Origin: Arthrobacter gandavensis
GTDB taxonomy: Bacteria; Actinomycetota; Actinomycetes; Actinomycetales; Micrococcaceae
Direction: 5' to 3'
DNA: 64,000 nucleotides
Assembly (NCBI RefSeq): GCF_009192735.1
Contig: NZ_VTFU01000001.1
Span: forward strand, 1,200,806 to 1,264,805
The notes below the pieces were generated by a model, which saw nothing but the letters and a program-made list of their open reading frames with translations, was not told the origin of the DNA and did no database searches. Positions 1 through 9,026 of this stretch are shown here, piece by piece (position 1 is the first letter of the stretch; the number at the start of each line of letters is the position of its first letter). The position numbers were made by a program, and so were the translations under genes.

Positions 1-67
1 CTTCGACGTTAGATCTGAGCCGGTCCAAGGTCAAAGATGCAGGACCTTTTTCTGCAGGCGTGTCGAA

Positions 68-568
68 TCAGCGCTCAAAGTCTTCGGGTTCAACATCGGC
101 CAGGAACTCGCGGAACTGGCGCAGTTCGCGTTCGGCGTTCTCCTGGTCTTCCTCGTCTTCATCTTCATCGTCGGCTTCGGCAATCCGGACACCGGCCTCG
201 TCCAGGACTGCGTCCGCGCAGAGGATGGGACAGGGCGCCCTCAGCGCCACCGCGATGGCGTCCGACGCCCGGGAACTCACCGTGACTCCATTGTCGAAAA
301 CGAGCTCGGCATAGAAGACCGTGTCCTCGACGGAGACCAGCCGCACCTCGCTGACGCTGCGCCCGAGGGCGCTCACCACGGAGGCCAGCAGGTCGTGGGT
401 CATGGGCCGGGGCGGAACGATGCCCTGCTGGACAAAAGCGATGGCGCTGGCTTCGGGGGCGCCAATCCAGATTGGCAGATGACGTTCACCGTTGATTTCT
501 TTGAGCAGGACCAGCGGCTGATTGGACGGCAACTCAATGCGGACACCGACCACTTCGACTTCACGCAT
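68..568 (-). CDS. DUF151 / bifunctional nuclease family protein
   Basis: 166-residue protein of the DUF151 (bifunctional nuclease) family. The N-terminus MREVEVVGVRIELP and the following LLKEINGERHLPIWIG and ASAIA segments are typical of the family. The C-terminal third is strongly acidic (a D/E-rich run at about residues 130-145), followed by a charged helix. The open frame extends 21 codons further upstream, but the ATG at 568 has a GAGGAG ribosome site and begins 5 bases after the stop of the upstream merR gene, so this start is preferred. The order garA-merR-DUF151 is conserved in actinobacteria (Rv1827-Rv1829 in M. tuberculosis), which supports one operon. The in vivo role in actinobacteria is not established; nuclease activity is known only for some family members. 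Confidence 0.85.
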   Translation of the reverse strand: MREVEVVGVRIELPSNQPLVLLKEINGERHLPIWIGAPEASAIAFVQQGIVPPRPMTHDLLASVVSALGRSVSEVRLVSVEDTVFYAELVFDNGVTVSSRASDAIAVALRAPCPILCADAVLDEAGVRIAEADDEDEDEEDQENAERELRQFREFLADVEPEDFER

Positions 569-573
569 GCTCC

Positions 574-1344
574 TCAGCCTTCCATTCGTGCGATATGCCC
601 GTTCACCAGGGCACTGTGCAGGTTCAGGCACAGATCGCTGATCTCCCGCGCCGTCTCGGCGGCCCTTGCCTTGGAAGCGACGTCGCGGCGCGATGCAAGA
701 GGTGCCACAACGCTTTCCACCAGGCCCAGCTCCCGGTCCGCCGCGGCGCGGAACGGCCGCAGGTGACGCGGTTCAATTCCATGAGCCTGAAGTTTGGCAC
801 AGGCTTTGGCAACCCGCAGCGCATGTTCGTCAAAAACGCCCTGCCCGGCACCATTGTCGGTGGAAGCGATGAGGCCGTAGCCGGCCAGGTTACGCACCAA
901 ATCAGCAGTGGCACCGGATTCCCGGACCAGTTCGTTGAAGGTCAGGGCACGGGCAAAGGTGCGGGCCGACAGCTCCCCGGCCAACTGCTCGGATACTGCC
1001 CGGGGCGTCAGCGACATCCCGCCGGGCAGCGATTCCGGACGCTCCCCGCGGTCGATCGCGTCCAAGTAATCCTTGATGATTTTCAGCGGAAGATACTGAT
1101 CCCGCTGCAGCGCCAGGACAAAACGCAGCCGCTCGACGTCGGCGGATGAGTACTTCCGGTAGCCTGCCGCCGTCCGCTGCGGAGTGACCAGGCCCTTTTC
1201 CTCCAAAAATCGGATCTTGGAAGCGCTGATACCGGGAAAGTCGGTGCTGAGTTCGCCCAGCACCTCTCCGATATTGAGCACACGGCCGCGCAGGCGCTCG
1301 TTCCCCGTTCCCAGGGTCCGCCTGACGGGCTGTGTTGCTGCCAT
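574..1344 (-). CDS. ftsR: MerR-family regulator, FtsR-like
   Basis: 256-residue MerR-type transcription regulator. Its winged helix at about residues 25-95 contains SASKIRFLEEKGL and GYRKYSSADVERLRFV, followed by a long helical C-terminal region instead of a small metal-binding loop. It sits between the FHA protein gene and the DUF151 gene, exactly like Rv1828 and the corynebacterial FtsR, which activates the cell division gene ftsZ. The symbol is inferred from this synteny and architecture. The ATG at 1344 follows a weak purine-rich site. No cysteine cluster for metal sensing is seen, so it is unlikely to be a metal- or redox-responsive MerR. Confidence 0.85.
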   Translation of the reverse strand: MAATQPVRRTLGTGNERLRGRVLNIGEVLGELSTDFPGISASKIRFLEEKGLVTPQRTAAGYRKYSSADVERLRFVLALQRDQYLPLKIIKDYLDAIDRGERPESLPGGMSLTPRAVSEQLAGELSARTFARALTFNELVRESGATADLVRNLAGYGLIASTDNGAGQGVFDEHALRVAKACAKLQAHGIEPRHLRPFRAAADRELGLVESVVAPLASRRDVASKARAAETAREISDLCLNLHSALVNGHIARMEG

Positions 1345-1410
1345 ACCTAGTACCTGTTTTCCCTCAGTGATCCCGCGGATGTCCGGCAGGATCGTCCTGT
1401 GTCCGTTTTA

Positions 1411-1881
1411 CTATGCCCGTGCGGCTGTCGGCCGGGCAGCGTAGAAGGTCAGACGGAATTTGCCAATCTGGACTTCGTTGCCGGTCCGCAGGAGCAAAGT
1501 GTCCACGCGGTCGTTGTTCACATACGTGCCGTTCAGGCTCATGGAATCGACCACGCGGAAGCCCTCGGCAGTACGCCGGAACTCCACATGCTTGCGGGAC
1601 ACTGTCACGTCGTCAAGGAACACATCGGCGTTCGGATGACGGCCGGCCGTGGTCACGTCCTGGTCCAAGAGGAACCGGGCACCGCTGTTCGGTCCGGAAT
1701 GGGCGATCAGCAGAGCCGACCCTGCGGGCAGAGCCGCAACAGCCGCCCTCTCATCAGCGCTGAGCTTGGGCTCCACCGAAGTCGCTTCGCTCTGGGGCGG
1801 CAGACTGATCGATGTGGTGTCCTCCACGCCCATCTCACGCCGATGTTCGGCCTGTCCGGCGTTGTAGTCCTCGCGCGCCAT
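1411..1881 (-). CDS. garA: FHA-domain metabolic switch protein GarA/OdhI-type
   Basis: 156-residue forkhead-associated protein. The FHA core is clear: GRHP at 80-83, SRKH at 95-98 and SLNGTYVN at 115-122. Near the N-terminus is a double-threonine motif DTTS at 21-24, matching the ETTS site that PknB/PknG-type kinases phosphorylate in GarA and OdhI. In those proteins the FHA domain inhibits 2-oxoglutarate dehydrogenase and controls glutamate dehydrogenase until phosphorylation closes the domain on its own N-terminus. The same role is inferred here. The start at 1881 is chosen because a GGGGAGG site lies about 9 bases upstream; the frame is open further upstream without support. Unlike many actinobacteria, no gcvH gene precedes it. 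Confidence 0.88.
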   Translation of the reverse strand: MAREDYNAGQAEHRREMGVEDTTSISLPPQSEATSVEPKLSADERAAVAALPAGSALLIAHSGPNSGARFLLDQDVTTAGRHPNADVFLDDVTVSRKHVEFRRTAEGFRVVDSMSLNGTYVNNDRVDTLLLRTGNEVQIGKFRLTFYAARPTAARA

Positions 1882-2191
1882 GGTGTTACATCCTCCCCAA
1901 AAGATGCGGCCAACCAATCGACATTCTGGCTGGCCGCACAATTCCTGCTGACAAATCTTGCCTACCGGCTGTCCTAGCCTACCTGTTGGAGGGCCTTCCC
2001 GGCACTGAGCGTACTACGGGCCTTTGGCGGCCCGGCTGCGTTGCCCACTTCCTGTCATAGCTGCATGCCAGGGCCACCAACTGCTGATTGGCCCCCTGCC
2101 GTTCCCCTGGGCACTGTGGAAGCATAATAAATCCGGCGTGCACCCAATTCCCTGGGCCCAAGAGGAGATCTTTGGACCCGGGGAACTCCCG

Positions 2192-4528
2192 TTAGGAGAG
2201 AGATTCGGCGGTTGACCAGGGGGTGCGCAGGGCGCGCTCCCCAAGCACCCGCCGCTTGCCGACGATGCTCACCTCGGCCGTTACGCCGGCGTCGGCGGCC
2301 GACGGGCCGGCGATGAGCCGCAGCGGTCCGGGATCAACTCCCAGTGTGCCGTCTTCGCCCGTAACCGCCAGCCGGCCGGCATCCACTTGGAAGTGCACCG
2401 TCAATGATTGACCGGCTGCGACCGGGACCCGGGCGAATCCGATGAGCTGCACCCGCGGGCGGACCACCGGGGCCGTGGGGAACGCGGCGTACAACTGGAC
2501 CACCTCAACCGTGTCGCCGCCGTCATTGCGTATGGTCACGGCCGCGTCCAGCGAACCTCCCGTGCTGAGGCTTGCTGCGGCTGTGATTCCTTCATAGACG
2601 ACCGCGCCACGAGTGAGCCCGAATCCAAACGGGTACAGGGGCGTGTTATCCAGTGCCGTGATTCCGGGATTTGAGAGTCCAAGCGCCGGCTGCAGGTACG
2701 TCGTTGAGGCGGAAGGGTGGCGGGGGATCTGCACCGGCAGGCGCCCGGTTGCTCCTACCCGGCCGGAGAGCACCCCCGCCACCGCAGCGGCACCGTCCGC
2801 GCCGGGGAAAAACGCCTGGATGATGCCGCGCGCCTTCTCATAGGCCCCGAGGGCATACGGGCGGCCGGACAGTATGACCAGAATGGTCGGCACTCCCGTT
2901 TCAAGGACCGCGCTGACGAGCGCGTCCTGCCCGCCCGGCAGCCGAAGGTCCTCAGCGTCGCACCCTTCGCCTGACGTGCCGTCACCAAACAACCCTGCAA
3001 TGTCACCAACGGCCACGACGGCCACATCGCTGCCGCGGGCGAGCGCGGCAGCATCAGCCACTCGTTCGGTTCCGCCGGAGGTAATCCCGGCACCTGCTTC
3101 GAAGCGCACCCGCTCCGCCCCAAATTCGTCACGGATCGCCGACAGGAGTGTCGGAATCCTGATGCCCGGGTCATGCCCGGGGTACTTGGAAAGCACATGG
3201 TTGGGGAATGCGTAGCATCCGATGAGGCTGCGGAACTGATCCGCCGCCGGCCCCAGAACCGCGATCGTTCCGGAGCCCAGAAGCGCGAGCGCATCCTCAT
3301 CCCGCAACAGCACCACCGATTCCTCCGCGATACGGGACGAAATCTCCCGGTTGCGGCTGCTGTCGAGGTCTACGTCTTCTGCGTTGACCGGCACCACGGG
3401 TTCGCCGTCGAGCAGCCCGGCCTCGAACTTGTGGCGGAGGTGGCGCTGCACGGAGCGGTCGAGTTCGCCCTCAGGGACGATGCCCTCCCGGACCAGGCGC
3501 GGCAACTCGTGGTAGGCCGCCGTTTGCGGAAGTTCGACATCGACTCCCGCGTGCAGTGCCAAGCGGCCGGCTTCCGCCGTGTCATGGGCGACGTGGTGCA
3601 TCGCAGAGAGGAACGGCACCGCCCAGTAGTCGGCCACGACGGTGCCTTCGAATCCCCACCGTTCGCGCAGCAGTGTCGTCAGCAGATAACGGCTCGAGGT
3701 GCACGGCACACCATCTATATCCGTATAAGAGGTCATGACGCTGCGGGCGCGTCCCTGTCTAAGCGCGGCCTCGAACGGCGGCAGCACGGTGTCCGCGAAC
3801 TCGCGCGCACCCATGCTGACGGGGCCGTGGTTGCGGGCGCCGCGCGAGGCCGCGTAGCCGGCGAAGTGCTTCAGCGTCGCTATAATTCCCTCGCTTTCCA
3901 GTCCCGCCACGTAGGCGGCACCGAGCTGTGAAACGACGTAGGGGTCTTCCCCGAAGGTCTCCTCCACGCGGCCCCAGCGGTAGTCCTTGACCACATCCAC
4001 TACGGGGGCGAGTCCCTGGTGGATGCCCAGGGACCGCATGTCGGAGCCTATCGCTTCCGCCATTGCGCGGATCAGGTCCTCGTCGAAGGTTGCCGCCCAG
4101 GCCAGGGGTGTGGGGAACGCTGTGGCACCGTAGGCGGCAAGACCGGTGAGGCACTCCTCATGGGCAATGGCCGGGATGCCGAGCCGGTTGGACGCGGCAA
4201 CACGCTCCTGCAACTCGCGCAGGCGCCGCACCCCCTCGGCAACGGTGACCGGTTCCGTGCCGAAGACCCGGGTGAGCTGCCCGAGCCCGTTACCGATTGG
4301 ATCGACGGCGGAGCCGGGGCCGTGCTCCAGTTTGGGAGCGAAGTCGCCTGCGGCGTCAGTGAGCCAAAGGGACCCGAGTTGGGCCGCTTTCTCTTCGAGG
4401 GTCAGTTCGGCGGTTAACAGACGGGCACGTTCGGCGGGAGGCAGTGACTGATCCCGCCACCTCCCTTCGGGACTGTCACCCTGGACGGTTGGGGATTGAA
4501 CCGTTGGGGTTGGGTTCTCGCTCAGCAT
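2192..4528 (-). CDS. Glycoside hydrolase family 3 enzyme (beta-glucosidase/xylosidase type)
   Basis: 778-residue GH3 enzyme, cytoplasmic because no signal peptide is present. The N-terminal barrel shows RWGRVEETFGEDP (185-196), LKHF (219-222) and the nucleophile region VVADYW with likely catalytic Asp300. The alpha/beta sandwich follows (VLGPAAD, PGGQDALVSAV, VILSGRPYAL), then a C-terminal fibronectin-III-like domain (VEVVQLYAAF). The start ATG overlaps the stop of the upstream permease gene as TGATG, so it is translationally coupled to the importer operon; a longer frame exists upstream but lies inside the permease gene. Substrate could be a beta-linked glucose, xylose or arabinose oligosaccharide. 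The locus context favours plant cell wall side chains. Confidence 0.9.
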   Translation of the reverse strand: MLSENPTPTVQSPTVQGDSPEGRWRDQSLPPAERARLLTAELTLEEKAAQLGSLWLTDAAGDFAPKLEHGPGSAVDPIGNGLGQLTRVFGTEPVTVAEGVRRLRELQERVAASNRLGIPAIAHEECLTGLAAYGATAFPTPLAWAATFDEDLIRAMAEAIGSDMRSLGIHQGLAPVVDVVKDYRWGRVEETFGEDPYVVSQLGAAYVAGLESEGIIATLKHFAGYAASRGARNHGPVSMGAREFADTVLPPFEAALRQGRARSVMTSYTDIDGVPCTSSRYLLTTLLRERWGFEGTVVADYWAVPFLSAMHHVAHDTAEAGRLALHAGVDVELPQTAAYHELPRLVREGIVPEGELDRSVQRHLRHKFEAGLLDGEPVVPVNAEDVDLDSSRNREISSRIAEESVVLLRDEDALALLGSGTIAVLGPAADQFRSLIGCYAFPNHVLSKYPGHDPGIRIPTLLSAIRDEFGAERVRFEAGAGITSGGTERVADAAALARGSDVAVVAVGDIAGLFGDGTSGEGCDAEDLRLPGGQDALVSAVLETGVPTILVILSGRPYALGAYEKARGIIQAFFPGADGAAAVAGVLSGRVGATGRLPVQIPRHPSASTTYLQPALGLSNPGITALDNTPLYPFGFGLTRGAVVYEGITAAASLSTGGSLDAAVTIRNDGGDTVEVVQLYAAFPTAPVVRPRVQLIGFARVPVAAGQSLTVHFQVDAGRLAVTGEDGTLGVDPGPLRLIAGPSAADAGVTAEVSIVGKRRVLGERALRTPWSTAESLS

Positions 4529-5433
4529 CAGCCCTTGAACGCTCCATCCATGATCCCGGAGACCATGCGGCGGCCCACAAAGAAGAACACGATCAGCAAC
4601 GGCAGGGTTGCCAGGAATGAACCGCCCATGGCCAGGGCCACGTCGATGGTACGGTTTGCCTGCAGCTGCTTGAGCGCGATCTGCACGGTGAACAGTTCCG
4701 GGGACTTCAGGACGATGAACGGCCACATAAAGTCGTTCCACACGCTGGTGAACGTAATCAGTCCAAGAACGAATGCTGCGGGACGCACGACCGGGAACGC
4801 GATCCCCCAAAACATCTGCCATGAATTGGCACCGTCAAGGGTTGCCGCCTGGATGAGTTCGTCACTGACCGTGGTGGACATGTGCTGGCGCATCCAGAAG
4901 ATGCCGAATGCGCTGGCAAGTCCGGGCACGATGATGGCCTGCAGCGTATCGACCCATCCCAGCTGGGAAATGATCAGGTACTGCGGGATCACGCTGAGCT
5001 GGGCAGGGACGGTCATCGTCAGGATCACGATAAGGAACAGGGTGTTTCGACCGGGGAACTGCAGTTTGGCGAAGGCGAATCCGGCCATCGCGCACATGAT
5101 CGAGGACACGACTGCGACTGTGAGCGAGACGAACACGCTGTTCATCAGGGCGGCGAAGAACGGGACGGTGTCAAACACCTTCGCGGTGACTTCAAAGAAC
5201 TGGGTGCCCGGATACAGCCGCGGCGGGAGCGAGGTAACGGCCGACGCCCCTGCGGACGCAATGACGAACATGTAATACAGCGGGAACACCGACACGGCGA
5301 CGGCGATGCCGAGAAAGATGTACGCGGACCGGCTGACACTGCCGCCCCTGCCGCGCCGCTTGGGGGTGCGGGCCGGCTTCGTCTTCGGTGCCGGCAGCAC
5401 CTGCGGGATGGCCTGATCGATCGCATCCGACAT
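4528..5433 (-). CDS. Sugar ABC transporter permease (MalG/CUT1 type)
   Basis: 301-residue inner membrane permease with a basic cytoplasmic N-terminus (residues 15-33) and six predicted hydrophobic segments, starting at SAYIFLGIAVAVSVFPLYYM. The EAA loop that contacts the ATPase is visible as AATLDGANSWQMFWGIAFP. The ending RRMVSGIMDGAFKG is characteristic of MalG-like CUT1 permeases. It overlaps both neighbours by one base (TGATG), forming a tight unit lipoprotein-permease-permease-GH3. No ATP-binding subunit is encoded nearby, so it probably uses a shared MsiK/MalK-type ATPase encoded elsewhere, as is common in actinobacteria. Confidence 0.93.
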   Translation of the reverse strand: MSDAIDQAIPQVLPAPKTKPARTPKRRGRGGSVSRSAYIFLGIAVAVSVFPLYYMFVIASAGASAVTSLPPRLYPGTQFFEVTAKVFDTVPFFAALMNSVFVSLTVAVVSSIMCAMAGFAFAKLQFPGRNTLFLIVILTMTVPAQLSVIPQYLIISQLGWVDTLQAIIVPGLASAFGIFWMRQHMSTTVSDELIQAATLDGANSWQMFWGIAFPVVRPAAFVLGLITFTSVWNDFMWPFIVLKSPELFTVQIALKQLQANRTIDVALAMGGSFLATLPLLIVFFFVGRRMVSGIMDGAFKG

Positions 5434-6389
5434 CAGTTCGCCTTTCTCGTACGGGTGGACAGGTAGAAGTTGAGAAGGGACACGAGAACCACGATCACGA
5501 ACAGGACGACGCCGATCGCGGAGCCGTAGCCGAACTGGAATTGGCCGAACCCCTGTTCATAGAGGAAGAGAGCCAGCGTCTGGCACTGCCGCCCGGCGCC
5601 GCAGGTGAGGCCCGATTCAGGCGACACCAGCAGCGGTTCCGTGAAGATCTGCAGACCACCGATGGTGGACATGATGACGGTGAAGATGATGACGGGGCGC
5701 AGTGCGGGAATTGTCAGATGACGGAACTGCTGCCAGCTCGATGCTCCGTCGACGGAGGCTGCCTCGAACATTTCCCGGGGCAGCGACTGCAGCCCGGCAA
5801 GGTAGAGCAAGGTGTTGTATCCAAACCAGCGCCACATGACCATCGCCGAAATGAGGATCCAGGATCCATAGTTCGTGGCCAGGAAGTTCACGGAGGGCAG
5901 CCCGAACACCCCCAGCAGCCAGTTGATGAACCCGAAGTTCTTATCGAAGATCTGGGCAAAGACAATCGCGGTGGCCGCAACGGAGGTGATGTAGGGAACC
6001 AGGAGCGCCATGCGGAAGAAATTTGCCCAGCGCAACCGCGCGTGGTTCAGCAGGTGGGCAAGGAAGAGCGCCAGAAGCAGCTGCGGGATCGTCGAGATCA
6101 GGAAGATCCCGAACGTGTTAAGCAGCGCATTCCAAAACCGCCCGTCGGCGAACAGCCGTTCGAAGTTCCCGAAACCGATGAAGGTTTGTTCTCCGATGGG
6201 ATTCCACTCGAACATCGAGACGTAGAAGGTGAAGAGAAGGGGAAAAAGTCCGAAGATCAGGAAGATGATGAAAAAAGGAGCTACGTAAGCGTAGGGCGCG
6301 ATCCGCTCGGCGAGCGAGTGTTGGATTCGCGGTTTCCGGACCGGGGTTTTGCGCTTGGCGCGCGAAGGGGTGGCTGTCGCCGTTGACAC
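5433..6389 (-). CDS. Sugar ABC transporter permease (MalF/CUT1 type)
   Basis: 318-residue membrane permease that pairs with the downstream MalG-type subunit. A basic N-terminal 25 residues precedes the first membrane helix (YAYVAPFFIIFLIFGLFPLLF). The family loop FIGFGNFERLF and the EAA motif AASVDGASSWQQFRHLTIPALRP are visible. Its stop overlaps the next start by one base. The gene lies about 70 bases downstream of the solute-binding lipoprotein gene, so the three form one importer transcript that should be controlled by the operator near 7791. Confidence 0.93.
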   Translation of the reverse strand: MSTATATPSRAKRKTPVRKPRIQHSLAERIAPYAYVAPFFIIFLIFGLFPLLFTFYVSMFEWNPIGEQTFIGFGNFERLFADGRFWNALLNTFGIFLISTIPQLLLALFLAHLLNHARLRWANFFRMALLVPYITSVAATAIVFAQIFDKNFGFINWLLGVFGLPSVNFLATNYGSWILISAMVMWRWFGYNTLLYLAGLQSLPREMFEAASVDGASSWQQFRHLTIPALRPVIIFTVIMSTIGGLQIFTEPLLVSPESGLTCGAGRQCQTLALFLYEQGFGQFQFGYGSAIGVVLFVIVVLVSLLNFYLSTRTRKAN

Positions 6390-6458
6390 AGGAATACCTC
6401 CGTCGAGAGGTGGCCCCGGCGCGTTTCCGCGCCGGGGCCACTCGGTTGGATGGGACGA

Positions 6459-7733
6459 TCAGCCGCCGATGGCCTGTTTGGCCGAGTCGAGGGCGGTTTC
6501 CCAAGCCTCACCCGAGGGGACATTGCCAGACTCCACCTCGATGAGGGTGTTGAGGAGGGCCGCGTTGATCGGACTTGTGTCAGGGCCGTTGTAGAACGAG
6601 GGGAACTTCTGGACCGAGGTCGCCATGACCTCGCCAATCTTTGAGTCTCCAAAGAACGGGTCGGTGTAGTCCAGGACCACCTGGCTTTCGACGGCGGATG
6701 TCGCTGCCGGGAAGGTGCCGGACTTCACGAAGTGATCCTCCTGGCCCTCTGCCGAGAGCATCGTCTTGATGTACTGCCATGCGGCCTCGGGGTTCTCGGC
6801 GCGTGCCGGAATAGCAATGACGCTGCCGCCCCAGTTGCCGCCGACACCCGGAACGCTGGCGATGCGCCAGTCCCCCGCGGTGTCGGGAGCATCGGTCTTG
6901 ATCCCCGAGAGGATCCAGGACGGCGCGACGGTTACGGCAAAGGCACCGTTCGCGCGGCCCGGGGCCCAGCCCGAGGACCATGCGGCGATACCTGCGCTGA
7001 TGCCGGCCTCGTGGGTGTCGAGGGCCACTTGGAACGCGTCCTTCACCTGTGGGTTGGTGTCGTAGACAAGTTCGCCCTCCGGCGAGTAGTACTTTTCGCT
7101 GACCTGGTTAACGGTTGAAAAGAAGACGCTGGTCTCGATGTTGTCGACGAAGGGCTTACCGGTGGCCGCCGTGTACTTCTCACCCATGGCGATGAAGGCG
7201 GGCCAGTCATTCCACGCGGCGGCAACCTCGTCGGGCTCGGACGGCAGGCCGGCAGCCTCGAAGAGGTCGGCGCGGTAGGCGAAGCCCAGCCCGCCGACGT
7301 CGGTCGGGATGCCGATAACGGATCCGTCCTCAGCGGTGGCCGCGTCCGCCGCCCACTCCAGGTAGTCCGTGGCGATATCGTCCCCGCCCAAGGTGCGCAG
7401 GTCCAGGAAGTTGGAGCTGTTCTCGACGAACTTCGGCAGGTCATCATTCTGGATCATGATGAGGTCCGGCACTTTACCGCCGGCCAGGGCTGCGGTGAGG
7501 GCGGTGGCGGTTTCCGTTGTGCTGCCAACCTCGGTGAGCTTGATTTTCGCGTCCGGCACCTTCTTGAGGTACTCAGCAACGTTGTCCTTCGCATTGACCC
7601 CCGTGAAGGACCAGAAGGAGGCCTCCGCGTTGGGGTCATCCGATGTGCTGCCACCGCTGTTGGAACCACATCCGCTTAGGGCCAGGGTCAGTGCTGCTGC
7701 TGTGGCTGCTATCGCCGTCAGGCTTCTTTTCAC
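6459..7733 (-). CDS. Extracellular sugar-binding lipoprotein of ABC importer
   Basis: 424-residue family 1 solute-binding protein. It starts at a GTG (VKRSLTAIAATAAALT) preceded by GAGG seven bases upstream, then a lipoprotein signal peptide with lipobox LSGC and a Ser/Gly-rich linker. The longer open frame upstream would put non-secretory sequence ahead of the signal peptide and is rejected. The mature protein has the usual two-lobe elements (KLTEVGSTTETATALTAALA, DLIMIQNDDLP, PEAAWQYIKTMLS). It is the first gene of the importer operon, divergent from the LacI regulator, with a palindromic operator just downstream of its predicted promoter. Confidence 0.93.
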   Translation of the reverse strand: MKRSLTAIAATAAALTLALSGCGSNSGGSTSDDPNAEASFWSFTGVNAKDNVAEYLKKVPDAKIKLTEVGSTTETATALTAALAGGKVPDLIMIQNDDLPKFVENSSNFLDLRTLGGDDIATDYLEWAADAATAEDGSVIGIPTDVGGLGFAYRADLFEAAGLPSEPDEVAAAWNDWPAFIAMGEKYTAATGKPFVDNIETSVFFSTVNQVSEKYYSPEGELVYDTNPQVKDAFQVALDTHEAGISAGIAAWSSGWAPGRANGAFAVTVAPSWILSGIKTDAPDTAGDWRIASVPGVGGNWGGSVIAIPARAENPEAAWQYIKTMLSAEGQEDHFVKSGTFPAATSAVESQVVLDYTDPFFGDSKIGEVMATSVQKFPSFYNGPDTSPINAALLNTLIEVESGNVPSGEAWETALDSAKQAIGG

Positions 7734-7790
7734 GACAATTCCTCTTCTTTGGGGACTCGCATGCGATCTCGGAGCGTTCGACTCCGGCTG

Positions 7791-7804
7791 AGAGAACGAT
7801 CTCT
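7791..7804. promoter_or_regulatory. Predicted LacI-type operator O1 (importer operon)
   Basis: On the minus strand the site reads AGAGATCGTTCTCT, 13 of 14 bases identical to the palindrome AGAGATCGATCTCT found at 14888. It lies 6 bases downstream of a candidate minus-strand promoter, so a bound repressor would block transcription of the importer operon. The site lies between the divergent lipoprotein and lacI genes. Binding is inferred. Confidence 0.65.
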
Positions 7805-7810
7805 GCGCAT

Positions 7811-7839
7811 AACGTAACCTGCGTGGTGGTGGCACGCAA
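7811..7839 (-). promoter_or_regulatory. Candidate promoter of the importer operon
   Basis: Reading the minus strand, TTGCGT (7839-7834) and TACGTT (7816-7811) are separated by exactly 17 bases, a reasonable sigma-70-type pair. The operator palindrome at 7804-7791 follows directly, where the transcription start would fall. This arrangement is typical for LacI repression. It is a pattern match only. Confidence 0.45.
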
Positions 7840-7868
7840 GAGCCAATTTGCGATACTTGCCCCGGATA

Positions 7869-7882
7869 AGATATCGATCTCA
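7869..7882. promoter_or_regulatory. Predicted LacI-type operator O2 (lacI upstream region)
   Basis: The site AGATATCGATCTCA matches the locus palindrome AGAGATCGATCTCT at 12 of 14 bases. It is 142 bases upstream of the lacI start and 78 bases from operator O1, measured start to start. It could serve autoregulation or a loop with O1. The weaker match lowers confidence. Confidence 0.45.
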
Positions 7883-8024
7883 CACTCAGCCTGTGACAAG
7901 AAAGGTTTCGAAGTGCGTGCGGCCGTAACGTCCAGCCCCACTTCCCGTGGCAACCTAGAGATCGAAGTCCAGGGTCGCACGGTCAGCCGTTTCGATCCGT
8001 CCGTTTACCAAGAAAGAATGCACA

Positions 8025-9026
8025 ATGACACGACCCACGTTGGTGGATGTTGCCCGGCTTGCAGGGGTTTCCCGAGCCACGGCAGCGCGGGTAATGGCGG
8101 GCGAGACGCAAGTCGACCCCAGGATGGCTGCCGCCGTCCGGCACGCCGCCAAGGAGCTGGGCTACGAGGCGAACAGTGCCGCCCGGGTGCTGCGCGGCGG
8201 ACGGTCGGGGTCAATTGCGCTGATCCTTGCCTTCAATGAGCTGGACAGCCTGAGGGGAACGTTCTTCACCTCGGTCCTCAAGGGCGCCGCCAAGGGCCTC
8301 TACGCCGGCGAGATTCAACCCGTGCTTTTGCCGGCGGACAACGACGACGGCGACCGCATTCCAAGGTTCCTGCGCTCGGGAGCAGTGGACGGGGCAATCG
8401 TCATCCTGCAGCACGAGATCACCCACCTCGCGCGGGCCCTCGCCGACTCCCCCGTACCGATCGCGTGGGTGGGCCGGCCCCGCGTCGACCTCCCACCGGA
8501 CGCCATTGTGGTCGACTCTGACAATTACGGCGGCGGCAGGCTTGCGGCGCGGGCACTGGTCGAGGCCGGCCGGCGGCGGCTGGGCATTATCGCGGGCCCG
8601 CGCGACATGGAGCCCGCCCGCGACCGTGTCAGGGGATGGCGTGACGAGCTCACCGAGCTCGGCATTGACCGGACCCCCATCGTGCACGGTGATTTCACGC
8701 TGGTCAGTGGTTCCGCCGCCATGGCGCGCCTCCTCCAGCGGCACCCGGACCTCGACGGCGTCTTCGCATCCTCCGACCTGATGGCCAGCGGCGCGATCCA
8801 GGTCCTCCAGGCGGCCGGCCACGAGATCCCGACCGACGTCGCCGTTGTTGGATTCGACGACGTCGTCATCGCAGCCACAATGAATCCAACGCTGACGACC
8901 GTGCGCCAGCCGCTGGAGGACATGGGCCGCGTCGCCGCGGAGACCATCCTCGCCGTCGTTAAAGGAGGCACGGTCAATCGCCAGCCCATCCTCGAGACCG
9001 TCCTCGTCCAGCGGGAGTCCGCGTGA
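8025..9026 (+). CDS. LacI-family transcription regulator of the glycan locus
   Basis: 333-residue LacI regulator. The helix-turn-helix and hinge are at the N-terminus (TLVDVARLAGVSRATAARVMAGE, then ELGYEANSAARVLRGG). The periplasmic-binding-like ligand domain follows, ending with the conserved DVAVVGFDD and TTVRQPLEDMG segments. It is divergent from the importer operon and overlaps the downstream dehydrogenase by GTGA, so it heads the operon lacI-Gfo/Idh-GH95. Four copies of one palindrome in and around the locus are its likely operators. The inducer is unknown; an arabinose- or galactose-containing oligosaccharide is inferred from the enzymes present. Confidence 0.93.
   Translation: MTRPTLVDVARLAGVSRATAARVMAGETQVDPRMAAAVRHAAKELGYEANSAARVLRGGRSGSIALILAFNELDSLRGTFFTSVLKGAAKGLYAGEIQPVLLPADNDDGDRIPRFLRSGAVDGAIVILQHEITHLARALADSPVPIAWVGRPRVDLPPDAIVVDSDNYGGGRLAARALVEAGRRRLGIIAGPRDMEPARDRVRGWRDELTELGIDRTPIVHGDFTLVSGSAAMARLLQRHPDLDGVFASSDLMASGAIQVLQAAGHEIPTDVAVVGFDDVVIAATMNPTLTTVRQPLEDMGRVAAETILAVVKGGTVNRQPILETVLVQRESA

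Noticed and set aside
1979..2244. Short frames between garA and the GH3 gene
   Set aside because: They overlap one another on both strands without ribosome sites or conserved sequence.
3173..3931. 252-codon plus-strand frame inside the GH3 gene
   Set aside because: Antisense shadow of a strong GH3 coding sequence.
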